Notes under the pieces: generated by a model
What the model saw: the letters and a program-made list of their open reading frames with translations, nothing else
Database searches by the model: none
What the model was told of the DNA's origin: nothing
Assembly (NCBI GenBank): GCA_040429635.1
Contig: CP158972.1
Location: 157,918 to 221,917, forward strand
Reading direction: 5' to 3'
Origin: Tamlana crocina
GTDB lineage: Bacteria > Bacteroidota > Bacteroidia > Flavobacteriales > Flavobacteriaceae
Length of the DNA: 64,000 nucleotides
Shown here: positions 1 to 7,050 of the stretch, piece after piece
Numbering within the stretch: the stretch's first letter is position 1
Layout: the number at the start of each line of letters is the position of its first letter
Made by a program: the position numbers and the translations under genes

Positions 1-884
1 TTTAAGCCTGCATTCTCCAAGCAATTTTTCATTACTGCAATTACACCAATACCATCTGGGTGAGGTGCCGTCATATGGTAAGCATCAGAAGACAAACCGC
101 CCCCAATAAACTCCGCATATATTTTAGCTCCCCTAGCCTTGGCATGCTCATATTCCTCTAAAACCAAAGCTCCTGCACCTTCGCCAAGAACAAAACCATC
201 TCTGGTAGCGTCGAATGGACGGGATGCCGTTTCTGGACTCTCGTTTCTTGTAGATAAGGCATGCATAGCATTAAATCCGCCCATACCAGCAATGGTAACC
301 GCTGCTTCACTTCCACCTGTAACCACTACATCGGTGTGCCCTAAACGTATAGAGTTCAGTGCATCGAACATAGCATTTGCAGAAGAGGCACAAGCCGAAA
401 CCGTTGTATAGTTTGGCCCCATAAAGCCGTGCTTTATAGAGATGTTGCCCGGTGCAATGTCAGCTATCATTTTAGGAATAAAGAAAGGGTTGAATCTTGG
501 AGTTCCGTCTCCTTCCGAAAAGTTCATAACTTCGTTTTGAAACGTTTCCAATCCTCCAATACCAGCACCCCATATAACACCAACACGCAACTTATTAACT
601 TCATCAAGATTCAATTTGGCATCGGCAATGGCTTCGTCTGCAGCTACCATAGCGTACTGCGCAAACTTGTCCATTTTACGGGCCTCTTTTCTGTCGATAA
701 AATCGGTAACGTTAAAGTTTTTCAGCTCGCAAGCAAACTTTGTTTTAAACTTTTCGGTGTCATAGTATGTTATAGGCGCAGCACCGCTTTTTCCACTAAC
801 CAAGCCATCCCAATATTCGTCTTTGGTATTGCCAATAGGTGTTAAAGCCCCTAATCCTGTGACTACAACTCGCTTTAATTCCAT
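1..884 (-). CDS. fabF: 3-oxoacyl-ACP synthase II (FabF), C-terminus beyond the window
   Basis: This is the elongating beta-ketoacyl-ACP synthase of type II fatty acid synthesis, which condenses malonyl-ACP with an acyl-ACP in the cytoplasm. About 294 residues are visible of the usual 415. The protein begins MELKRVVVTGLGALTPIGN at the ATG at 884-882. The nucleophile cysteine is residue 165, in GPNYTTVSACASSANAMF. The two catalytic histidines lie past the left edge and cannot be checked. It sits 12 nt downstream of acpP and reads in the same direction, the classic acpP-fabF pair, so the two are probably co-transcribed. No frameshift is seen in the visible part. Confidence 0.96.
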   Translation of the reverse strand, partial: MELKRVVVTGLGALTPIGNTKDEYWDGLVSGKSGAAPITYYDTEKFKTKFACELKNFNVTDFIDRKEARKMDKFAQYAMVAADEAIADAKLNLDEVNKLRVGVIWGAGIGGLETFQNEVMNFSEGDGTPRFNPFFIPKMIADIAPGNISIKHGFMGPNYTTVSACASSANAMFDALNSIRLGHTDVVVTGGSEAAVTIAGMGGFNAMHALSTRNESPETASRPFDATRDGFVLGEGAGALVLEEYEHAKARGAKIYAEFIGGGLSSDAYHMTAPHPDGIGVIAVMKNCLENAGL

Positions 885-896
885 AAAGTATTTTGC

Positions 897-1130
897 TTAT
901 TTTGCTTCTTCTATATAAGATATAGCTTGACCAACTGTTGCGATGTTCTCTGCTTGGTCGTCAGGAATTTGGATATCGAATTCTTTTTCGAACTCCATGA
1001 TTAATTCTACAGTATCCAAAGAGTCTGCTCCTAAATCGTTAGTGAAGCTAGCTTCAGTTACTACTTCGTTTTCATCAACTCCTAATTTGTCTACGATAAT
1101 CGCTTTTACTCTTGATGCAATGTCTGACAT
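897..1130 (-). CDS. acpP: Acyl carrier protein
   Basis: This 77-residue acidic protein is the acyl carrier of fatty acid synthesis. Serine 37 in GADSLDTVE is the 4'-phosphopantetheine attachment site. Length and composition are normal for AcpP. It is the first gene of an acpP-fabF operon read leftward. A TATTTTTG element on the minus strand at 1169-1162 fits the Bacteroidetes -7 box and would give a leader of about 25 nt. Confidence 0.98.
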   Translation of the reverse strand: MSDIASRVKAIIVDKLGVDENEVVTEASFTNDLGADSLDTVELIMEFEKEFDIQIPDDQAENIATVGQAISYIEEAK

Positions 1131-1161
1131 AATCTTTTAATTTTAAGTTTTAATTAGTTGG

Positions 1162-1169
1162 CAAAAATA
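1162..1169 (-). promoter_or_regulatory. -7 promoter element for acpP-fabF
   Basis: TATTTTTG on the minus strand matches the Bacteroidetes consensus TAnnTTTG. It lies 31 nt upstream of the acpP ATG. No convincing -33 TTTG was identified. Confidence 0.55.
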
Positions 1170-1315
1170 AAAAACTTTATTTTAAAACACACTTTTACAT
1201 TAAAAATGTGTTGGTAATTTACTAAAATTACCTGTAAGTATTTATATAATACCTTCTAATTGTTAATAATTATTCTTTTTTTTGTTCGAATAATCTATAA
1301 CACTATAGTCTGTAA

Positions 1316-1888
1316 ATGAAACGTATTGTAATTTTTGCGTCCGGAAGTGGTACTAATGCTGAAAATTTAATTAAGTTTTTTCACAACAGCGATAATGCGT
1401 CTGTTATTCAAGTGCTTACCAACAATCCTCATGCCAAAGTTTTAGATCGGGCAAAAAAATTAAACGTTAGCGCCTTGTCGTTCAACAGAATAGCCCTTTC
1501 AAAAACCGATGACGTACTTAATATTTTAAGAGCCTCGAAACCCGACTTAATTGTTCTGGCCGGCTTTTTATGGAAATTCCCTGAATTCATTCTAAACGAA
1601 TTTCCCAATAAAGTGATTAATGTTCACCCGGCGCTATTGCCCAAATTTGGCGGAAAAGGCATGTACGGTATGCACGTGCACAAGGCGGTGGTTGAAAACA
1701 AAGAAACCGAAACAGGCATTACCATACATTATGTAAATGAAAATTATGATGAGGGCGCCATTATTTTTCAGGCGAAATGCAAAGTGACCCCCACCGATAC
1801 CGCCGATGATGTGGCGGCCAAAATACATGAATTGGAAATGGAGCATTTTCCGAAGGTGGTGGACGGAATACTTAGCCCCGCCCCTTAA
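1316..1888 (+). CDS. purN: Phosphoribosylglycinamide formyltransferase (PurN)
   Basis: PurN transfers a formyl group from 10-formyl-tetrahydrofolate to glycinamide ribonucleotide, the third step of purine synthesis. The 190-residue length is typical. Visible motifs are GSGTNAENL near the start, the catalytic N102 and H104 in INVHPALLP, and D145 in DEGAI. The C-terminus is unusual: after HFPKVVDGI the last codons (LSPAP) and the stop fall inside a C/G-rich hairpin-type sequence that continues into the intergenic region, so the tail may have been replaced by a dispersed repeat. It is divergent from acpP. Confidence 0.95.
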   Translation: MKRIVIFASGSGTNAENLIKFFHNSDNASVIQVLTNNPHAKVLDRAKKLNVSALSFNRIALSKTDDVLNILRASKPDLIVLAGFLWKFPEFILNEFPNKVINVHPALLPKFGGKGMYGMHVHKAVVENKETETGITIHYVNENYDEGAIIFQAKCKVTPTDTADDVAAKIHELEMEHFPKVVDGILSPAP

Positions 1889-1912
1889 TCCCCTCACCGA
1901 AGGAGAGGGGAA
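1872..1912. repeat. GC-rich hairpin element over the purN 3' end
   Basis: A C/G-rich stretch unlike the AT-rich surroundings covers the purN stop codon. It includes an inverted repeat of CCCCTC and GAGGGG around ACCGAAGGA. Hairpins of this kind are often dispersed in flavobacterial genomes, but no second copy was found in this window, so the repeat status is an inference. Confidence 0.4.
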
Positions 1913-1979
1913 ACCGTTTTGAGTAAAAATTCTATTCCAAAAAATATTTGTGAAGATTAGTGTAATTCGTGTCAAAAAA

Positions 1980-2618
1980 ATGTCAAAAAAGAAAAAATAC
2001 TACACTGTTTGGAAAGGCCATAAAACGGGTGTTTTTGAAAAATGGGACGACTGCAAAGCCCAAATCACCAATTTTGAAGGGGCGCAGTACAAATCCTTCC
2101 CCACTTTCGATGCTGCAAAAGCCGCTTTAAAAGGCAATTACTTTGATTACGTTGGAAAAAACAAAAGCTTTAAAAGTGAACTTTCTGCCGAACAACTTAA
2201 AAAAATAGGCCAACCCAACTACAATTCCATCTCGGTTGATGCCGCCTCCAGCGGGAATCCGGGCAAAATGGAATACCGTGGCGTGGACACCAAAACCAAA
2301 AAACAACTCTTCATTCAAGGTCCTTTTGAAGAAGGCACCAATAACATCGGTGAGTTTTTGGCTATTGTGCACGGTTTGGCACTATTGAAAAAAAACAAGA
2401 GCAACCGTATTATTTACACCGATTCGCGAACCGCCATAAGTTGGGTTAAAAAGAAAACCTGTAACACCAAATTGGAGCGAAACGCCAAAAACAAAGCCCT
2501 TTTTGAACTCGTTGACAGAGCGGTCGATTGGCTAAAAAAAAATAGTTACAGCACCGTAATTGTGAAATGGGAAACCAAGGCCTGGGGGGAAATACCAGCC
2601 GATTTTGGAAGAAAATAA
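1980..2618 (+). CDS. rnhA: Ribonuclease H1 with N-terminal hybrid-binding domain
   Basis: RNase H1 degrades the RNA strand of RNA-DNA hybrids. The 212-residue protein has an N-terminal RNase H1 hybrid-binding (viroplasmin-like) domain with YYTVWKGHKTGVF, followed by the RNase H fold. All four acidic residues of the DEDD site are present: the D of SVDAASSGNPG, the E of NNIGEFLAIV, the D of IYTDSRTAISW and the D of IPADFGRK. The frame stays open upstream to a GTG at 1950, but MSKKKKYYT from the ATG at 1980 fits the family and the upstream bases look like intergenic repeat. It follows purN by 91 nt. Confidence 0.93.
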   Translation: MSKKKKYYTVWKGHKTGVFEKWDDCKAQITNFEGAQYKSFPTFDAAKAALKGNYFDYVGKNKSFKSELSAEQLKKIGQPNYNSISVDAASSGNPGKMEYRGVDTKTKKQLFIQGPFEEGTNNIGEFLAIVHGLALLKKNKSNRIIYTDSRTAISWVKKKTCNTKLERNAKNKALFELVDRAVDWLKKNSYSTVIVKWETKAWGEIPADFGRK

Positions 2619-2785
2619 AGCTTTCAAAAAAAAAGGGAACACCATAATGGCACCCCCAATTTAAGAATTGACAATAGCATTTACCTTAATACACTTCATT
2701 TTTCAGTTAGTCACATTTTTTCTAAAAAAAACTGACATTAAAAGTTAATGCCACCAATAAATACCAAATAAGTCTTCAAAAGGCT

Positions 2786-2793
2786 TATATTTG
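2786..2793 (+). promoter_or_regulatory. -7 promoter element for the PfkB kinase
   Basis: TATATTTG is a full match to TAnnTTTG and lies 22 nt before the ATG at 2816, giving a leader of about 18 nt. It supports that ATG as the start. Confidence 0.55.
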
Positions 2794-2815
2794 CAAAAAA
2801 ATTTCAACTCCTTTC

Positions 2816-3742
2816 ATGGGTAAATTAGTAATAGTGGGCACCGTAGCTTTTGATGCTATTGAAACCCCGTTCGGCAAAACCGACAAAATACTTGGCGGAG
2901 CAGCGACTTTTATAGGTTTAGCCGCTTCACATTTTAATGTTGATGCTACAGCCGTTTCGGTGGTTGGTGGTGATTTTCCGCAGAAATATTTAGATTTATT
3001 GTCCGATAAAAACATCGATATTTCGGGCATTGAAATTGTAAAAGAAGGCAAAACCTTTTTTTGGAGCGGGCGCTACCACAACGATATGAACTCGCGCGAC
3101 ACTTTGGTTACCGAGCTTAATACCCTTGCCGATTTCAATCCTGTAGTTCCCGAAAACTACCGAGACGCCGAAGTAGTCATGCTGGGCAACCTACACCCTC
3201 TGGTACAGGCTAGTGTTCTGGATCAAATGGAAGAAACACCAAAACTCGTGGTTTTAGACACCATGAACTTTTGGATGGATTGCGCTTTAGAGGATTTAAA
3301 AAACGTTATAAAGCGTGTTGACGTTATCACGATAAACGACGAGGAAGCCCGACAATTAACCGGCGAATACTCCCTGGTTGTCGCGGCAAGAAAAATTCAT
3401 GCCATGGGGCCAAAATACGTGGTTATAAAAAAAGGAGAACACGGCGCACTGTTGTTTCACGACGACCATGTGTTCTACGCACCAGCACTACCATTAGAGG
3501 AAGTGTTCGACCCCACCGGAGCAGGCGACACCTTTGCAGGAGGCTTTACAGGCTATCTAGCCAAAACCAACGATTTTTCATTTAAAAACATGAAGAATGC
3601 CGTTATTTACGGCTCGACACTGGCCTCGTTCTGTGTAGAAAAATTTGGCACCGAACGCATGCAAAATTTAACAAACTCCGAAGTGCATAAACGTTTGTTA
3701 CAGTTTAAACAGCTAACACAATTTGATATAGAGTTAACATAA
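2816..3742 (+). CDS. PfkB-family carbohydrate or nucleoside kinase
   Basis: This 308-residue protein is a ribokinase-like (PfkB) kinase that phosphorylates a sugar or nucleoside with ATP. It shows the N-terminal glycine-rich substrate segment GGAATFIGLA and the C-terminal DPTGAGDTFAGGF, whose aspartate is the catalytic base and whose GAGD forms the anion hole. The exact substrate cannot be read from sequence. The next gene is a PRPP-amidotransferase homologue in the same direction, hinting at a link to ribose or nucleotide metabolism, but a terminator-like hairpin separates them. Confidence 0.9.
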   Translation: MGKLVIVGTVAFDAIETPFGKTDKILGGAATFIGLAASHFNVDATAVSVVGGDFPQKYLDLLSDKNIDISGIEIVKEGKTFFWSGRYHNDMNSRDTLVTELNTLADFNPVVPENYRDAEVVMLGNLHPLVQASVLDQMEETPKLVVLDTMNFWMDCALEDLKNVIKRVDVITINDEEARQLTGEYSLVVAARKIHAMGPKYVVIKKGEHGALLFHDDHVFYAPALPLEEVFDPTGAGDTFAGGFTGYLAKTNDFSFKNMKNAVIYGSTLASFCVEKFGTERMQNLTNSEVHKRLLQFKQLTQFDIELT

Positions 3743-3746
3743 AACC

Positions 3747-3773
3747 ACGCGCCCTTAAACTGGGTGCGTTTTA
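3747..3773 (+). terminator. Terminator after the PfkB kinase
   Basis: ACGCGCCC and GGGTGCGT form an eight-pair stem with one G-U pair, followed by TTTT, starting a few bases after the stop codon. Confidence 0.6.
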
Positions 3774-3863
3774 GTTTAAAATAAAAAAATAATTCCCTTG
3801 AAATCAATTTATTAAAAATCCGACTAAGGGAAATAAAATTAAAGAAAAGCGAAAACATTTTTT

Positions 3864-5762
3864 ATGAGTGATGCTATAAAACACGAATGTGGAATTGCCA
3901 TGATAAGGCTTTTAAAGCCTTTGGAATATTACAAAGAAAAATACGGCAGTGCCTTTTATGGGGTAAACAAAATGTATCTCATGATGGAAAAACAGCACAA
4001 TCGTGGACAAGACGGTGCCGGTTTTGCCAGCATAAAACTGGACACTAAGCCAGGCGAGCGCTACATAAGCCGAGTACGGTCTATAGCCCAACAACCTATT
4101 CAAGACATTTTTGCACAGATTAACGACCGCATCAATAAGGAGTTTGAAAACCACCCCGAATATAAAGATGATGTCGCTGCCCAAAAGAAAAACATCCCGT
4201 ACATAGGCGAAGTGTTACTCGGACATGTACGCTACGGTACTTTTGGCAAAAATAGCGTGGAAAGTGTTCATCCGTTTTTAAGACAAAACAACTGGATGCA
4301 CCGAAACTTGATTATGGCCGGAAACTTTAACATGACCAATGTTAAAGAGCTCTTCGGCAACCTCATTGAACTTGGGCAGCACCCAAAAGAATATACCGAC
4401 ACCATTACTATTATGGAAAAAATCGGTCACTTTTTAGATGATGCTGTTAGCAAAATTTATAAAGACTTAAAAAAAGAAGGCTATAATAAGCGCCAAGCCT
4501 CGCCACTAATTGCAGAACGATTAAAAGTGGCCAAAATATTAAAACGTGCCGCTAAAAACTGGGATGGTGGTTATGCTATGGCAGGACTTATTGGGCATGG
4601 TGATTCGTTTGTTTTACGCGACCCTGCTGGAATTCGTCCGGCTTATTATTATAAGGACGACGAAGTGGTAGTCGTGGCCTCCGAGCGCCCTGTGATTCAA
4701 ACTGTTTTCAATGTGAAGTTTGAGGATATCATTGAATTAAATCCGGGTCAAGCCATTATCACCAAAAAATCTGGAGAAGTTAGGTTGAAGCAAATTTTAC
4801 AGCCATTAGAGAAAAAATCGTGTTCATTTGAGCGCATCTATTTTTCAAGAGGAAGTGATGCCGAAATTTATTATGAACGGAAAATGCTTGGTAAATTAGT
4901 CATGCCAAAAGTACTTGAGGCTATTAATTACGACACCAAAAATACGGTGTTCTCATACATTCCCAATACGGCGGAAACCTCGTTTTTCGGCATGATTGAA
5001 ACTGCTGAAGCTTTTATAAACAAAACGAAAACAGCCAAAATTTTAAACGGCCAGCGCTCACTGTCTTCAGAAAAAGTTACAGAAATATTATCTGAGCGCA
5101 CAAGAGTTGAAAAAATAGCTATTAAAGATGTTAAACTGCGTACCTTCATCACCGAAGATAGCAGTCGAGACGACTTAGTGGCCCACGTTTACGATATTAC
5201 CTATGGTGTAATAAAACCTAACGACAACCTGGTAATAATAGACGACAGTATTGTTCGAGGCACCACTCTTAAAAAGAGTATCCTGAAAATGCTAGACCGC
5301 CTTAATCCTAAAAAAATTATTGTGGTGTCTTCGGCTCCTCAAATTCGTTACCCCGATTGTTACGGTATCGACATGGCTCGTTTGGAAGATTTAATTGCAT
5401 TTAGAGCTGCCCTGGAATTACTTAAAGAAGCTGGAAAATATGACATTGTTAAGGATGTGTACCATAAATGTATCGAGCAAACAGATTTGGACGACAAGCA
5501 TGTACAAAACTTTGTAAAGGAAATTTACGACCCGTTTACAAGTGAACAGATTTCAGACAAAATTTCGGAATTATTAAGCGACACTTCCATAAATGCAGAG
5601 GTAAAAATCATTTTCCAATCGGTTGAAAACTTACATAAAGCCTGCCCTGAACATTTGGGTGATTGGTATTTTACGGGTAATTACCCAACAGTAGGTGGAA
5701 ACCGTGTAGTAAACCGGGCATTTATTAACTTTTACGAAGGCAACAAAGAACGCGCCTATTAA
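3864..5762 (+). CDS. Amidophosphoribosyltransferase, long Bacteroidetes form (PurF-like)
   Basis: The family converts PRPP and glutamine to 5-phosphoribosylamine, the first committed purine step. The N-terminal Ntn-hydrolase nucleophile is probably Cys9 in HECGIA, implying removal of an eight-residue propeptide as in some PurF enzymes. The C-terminal phosphoribosyltransferase domain has the PRPP loop VIIDDSIVRGTT with its first aspartate at residue 460. At 632 residues it is about 130 longer than classical PurF (roughly 470-505), with extra sequence in the glutaminase half and at the C-terminus. I left the symbol empty because it may be a paralogue with a specialised role. Confidence 0.85.
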   Translation: MSDAIKHECGIAMIRLLKPLEYYKEKYGSAFYGVNKMYLMMEKQHNRGQDGAGFASIKLDTKPGERYISRVRSIAQQPIQDIFAQINDRINKEFENHPEYKDDVAAQKKNIPYIGEVLLGHVRYGTFGKNSVESVHPFLRQNNWMHRNLIMAGNFNMTNVKELFGNLIELGQHPKEYTDTITIMEKIGHFLDDAVSKIYKDLKKEGYNKRQASPLIAERLKVAKILKRAAKNWDGGYAMAGLIGHGDSFVLRDPAGIRPAYYYKDDEVVVVASERPVIQTVFNVKFEDIIELNPGQAIITKKSGEVRLKQILQPLEKKSCSFERIYFSRGSDAEIYYERKMLGKLVMPKVLEAINYDTKNTVFSYIPNTAETSFFGMIETAEAFINKTKTAKILNGQRSLSSEKVTEILSERTRVEKIAIKDVKLRTFITEDSSRDDLVAHVYDITYGVIKPNDNLVIIDDSIVRGTTLKKSILKMLDRLNPKKIIVVSSAPQIRYPDCYGIDMARLEDLIAFRAALELLKEAGKYDIVKDVYHKCIEQTDLDDKHVQNFVKEIYDPFTSEQISDKISELLSDTSINAEVKIIFQSVENLHKACPEHLGDWYFTGNYPTVGGNRVVNRAFINFYEGNKERAY

Positions 5763-5865
5763 TTACGACATTAACAATTTAGCTGCTGATAATCCACCAA
5801 TAACGCATTTCGACTTAAAAAAGCGCATTTCATCTAAAAAATATTCAGATTATCTAAAATACATA

Positions 5866-5873
5866 TAAATTGG
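5866..5873 (+). promoter_or_regulatory. -7-like element before sRNA copy 1
   Basis: TAAATTGG differs from TAnnTTTG at one base. It ends 5 nt before the repeated unit at 5878, the same spacing seen for the second copy. Confidence 0.4.
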
Positions 5874-5877
5874 TCTT

Positions 5878-5950
5878 ACCATAACATAAGTAGGTTAAGT
5901 TCATGGTAGATTTGGGGCAAAAAAAGGTGAACATCTGTTCGCCTTTTTTT
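5878..5950 (+). ncRNA. Candidate small RNA, copy 1 of a tandem pair
   Basis: This 73-nt unit begins ACCATAACATAAGTAGG and ends in an intrinsic terminator. The terminator arms are 5919-5932 and 5937-5950, with GGTGAAC pairing to GTTCGCC (one G-U) flanked by A and T runs. The 5' part can form a short stem, ACCAT with ATGGT. Its first 46 bases differ from copy 2 (6093-6164) at a single position. No reading frame of note lies inside it. I recognise no known RNA family. The pattern suggests a duplicated small-RNA gene; the alternative is a duplicated 3'-UTR terminator of the gene ending at 5762. Confidence 0.5.
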
Positions 5951-6080
5951 ATGCAATTTACTTTCCCGGCCAGATGTTTTCCACAAGAAATCATTTCATC
6001 CCCAATTAATAGCTTTATCCCGTTTAAGCCAATATATATGTCGTTCAACTAAAATATTTCGGTAACCCCTTCCATCGCAA

Positions 6081-6088
6081 TATCTTTG
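6081..6088 (+). promoter_or_regulatory. -7 promoter element for sRNA copy 2
   Basis: TATCTTTG is a perfect TAnnTTTG match ending 5 nt before the repeated unit at 6093, so the predicted transcription start falls on the first base of the repeat. A weak -33-like TTTC lies at 6057-6060, 20 nt upstream. Confidence 0.55.
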
Positions 6089-6092
6089 AGCC

Positions 6093-6164
6093 ACCATAAC
6101 ATAAGTAGGTTAAGTTTATGGTAGATTTGGGGCAAAAAGGTGAACATTTCTTGTTCACCTTTTT
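6093..6164 (+). ncRNA. Candidate small RNA, copy 2 of a tandem pair
   Basis: This 72-nt unit has a 5' stem (ACCATAA with TTATGGT), an unpaired AGATTTGGGGCAAAA linker and a strong intrinsic terminator at 6134-6164 (AAAAAGGTGAAC pairing perfectly with GTTCACCTTTTT). A -7 box is placed to start transcription at its first base. The sequence before the unit is not shared with copy 1, so only the transcribed unit is duplicated. That favours selection on the RNA rather than a simple tandem duplication of a promoter region. Confidence 0.55.
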
Positions 6165-6182
6165 CATTTTAAAAAACACCAT

Positions 6183-6203
6183 CAGGGTTTTATTCTAACC
6201 CTG
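6183..6203. other. Short inverted repeat
   Basis: CAGGGTT and AACCCTG form a seven-pair hairpin with a seven-base loop between the sRNA pair and the sodA terminator. Its role is unknown. Confidence 0.35.
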
Positions 6204-6213
6204 TTGAATGCAT

Positions 6214-6249
6214 AAAAAAATCGCTTGAATTCCTTCAAGCGATTTTTTT
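6214..6249. terminator. Bidirectional terminator downstream of sodA
   Basis: A perfect 16-pair stem with A and T runs at its base and loop TTCC (arms 6214-6229 and 6234-6249). It can stop leftward sodA transcription and rightward transcription from the sRNA region. Confidence 0.8.
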
Positions 6250-6306
6250 ATACGGTTCGATAAGCCAAACCGTTCATAAATTTTCCGAAGAAAATAAGTT
6301 TACTAC

Positions 6307-6915
6307 TTACTTAGCTTCTGCATAACGTCTTTCAACTTCATTCCAGTTAACAACGTTAAAGAACGCTTTAATGTAATCTGGACGACGGTTTTGGTAGTTA
6401 AGGTAGTAAGCATGTTCCCATACATCCAATCCTAAAATTGGAGTTCCGCCACAACCAACACCTGGCATTAACGGGTTGTCTTGGTTAGGAGATGAGCATA
6501 CTTCAACTTTTCCTCCTTTGTGTACGCAAAGCCAAGCCCAACCAGACCCAAAACGAGTGGCAGCTGCTTTACTGAAAGCCTCGATAAACGCTTCCTTAGA
6601 ACCGTAAGCCGCTTCAATGGCATCTTTTAATTCTCCAGAAAGGTATCCTTTTCCTTCTGGGTTGATGACGTCCCAAAACAACGAGTGGTTGTAAAATCCG
6701 CCACCATTGTTTCTTACGGCACCATTGTCCATATCAAGATTTGCTAAAATATCTTCAATAGATTTTCCATCTAAATCAGTTCCTTCAATAGCCGCATTCA
6801 AGTTGTTGGTGTACCCTTGGTGGTGCTTGCTATGGTGTATCTCCATAGTACGGGCATCAATGTGCGGTTCTAAAGCATCATAATCGTATCCTAATTTCGG
6901 TAATTCGAAAGCCAT
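6307..6915 (-). CDS. sodA: Superoxide dismutase (Fe/Mn family)
   Basis: This 202-residue cytoplasmic enzyme dismutates superoxide. The metal ligands are visible as H27, H77 (in NHSLFW), D164 and H168 (in DVWEHAYY). The GGG before FYNHSLFW and the [11 protein letters not shown] loop lean towards the manganese or cambialistic type rather than strict iron SOD. That is family knowledge, and the metal cannot be settled here. It is a single-gene unit: a TAAATTTG box lies upstream and a strong hairpin terminator downstream. Confidence 0.96.
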   Translation of the reverse strand: MAFELPKLGYDYDALEPHIDARTMEIHHSKHHQGYTNNLNAAIEGTDLDGKSIEDILANLDMDNGAVRNNGGGFYNHSLFWDVINPEGKGYLSGELKDAIEAAYGSKEAFIEAFSKAAATRFGSGWAWLCVHKGGKVEVCSSPNQDNPLMPGVGCGGTPILGLDVWEHAYYLNYQNRRPDYIKAFFNVVNWNEVERRYAEAK

Positions 6916-6953
6916 AATTTTATTGTTTTTTAGTGTTAATATTTAATTTCTTT

Positions 6954-6961
6954 CAAATTTA
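6954..6961 (-). promoter_or_regulatory. -7 promoter element for sodA
   Basis: TAAATTTG on the minus strand matches TAnnTTTG. A TTG lies 14 nt further upstream, slightly close for a -33 box. The predicted leader is about 35 nt. Confidence 0.5.
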
Positions 6962-7050
6962 GGCATTATACGGGGCAATAAAAAATATTAAAAATAATAA
7001 ATTGCTATAGAATGATTGTTTGTTTTTATCTTGTAAACAAATAAAACAAA

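Noticed and set aside
5854-6048. Minus-strand frame of 64 codons over sRNA copy 1.
   Set aside because: It runs antisense through the repeated unit and terminator, has poor composition and is not matched by a frame over copy 2.
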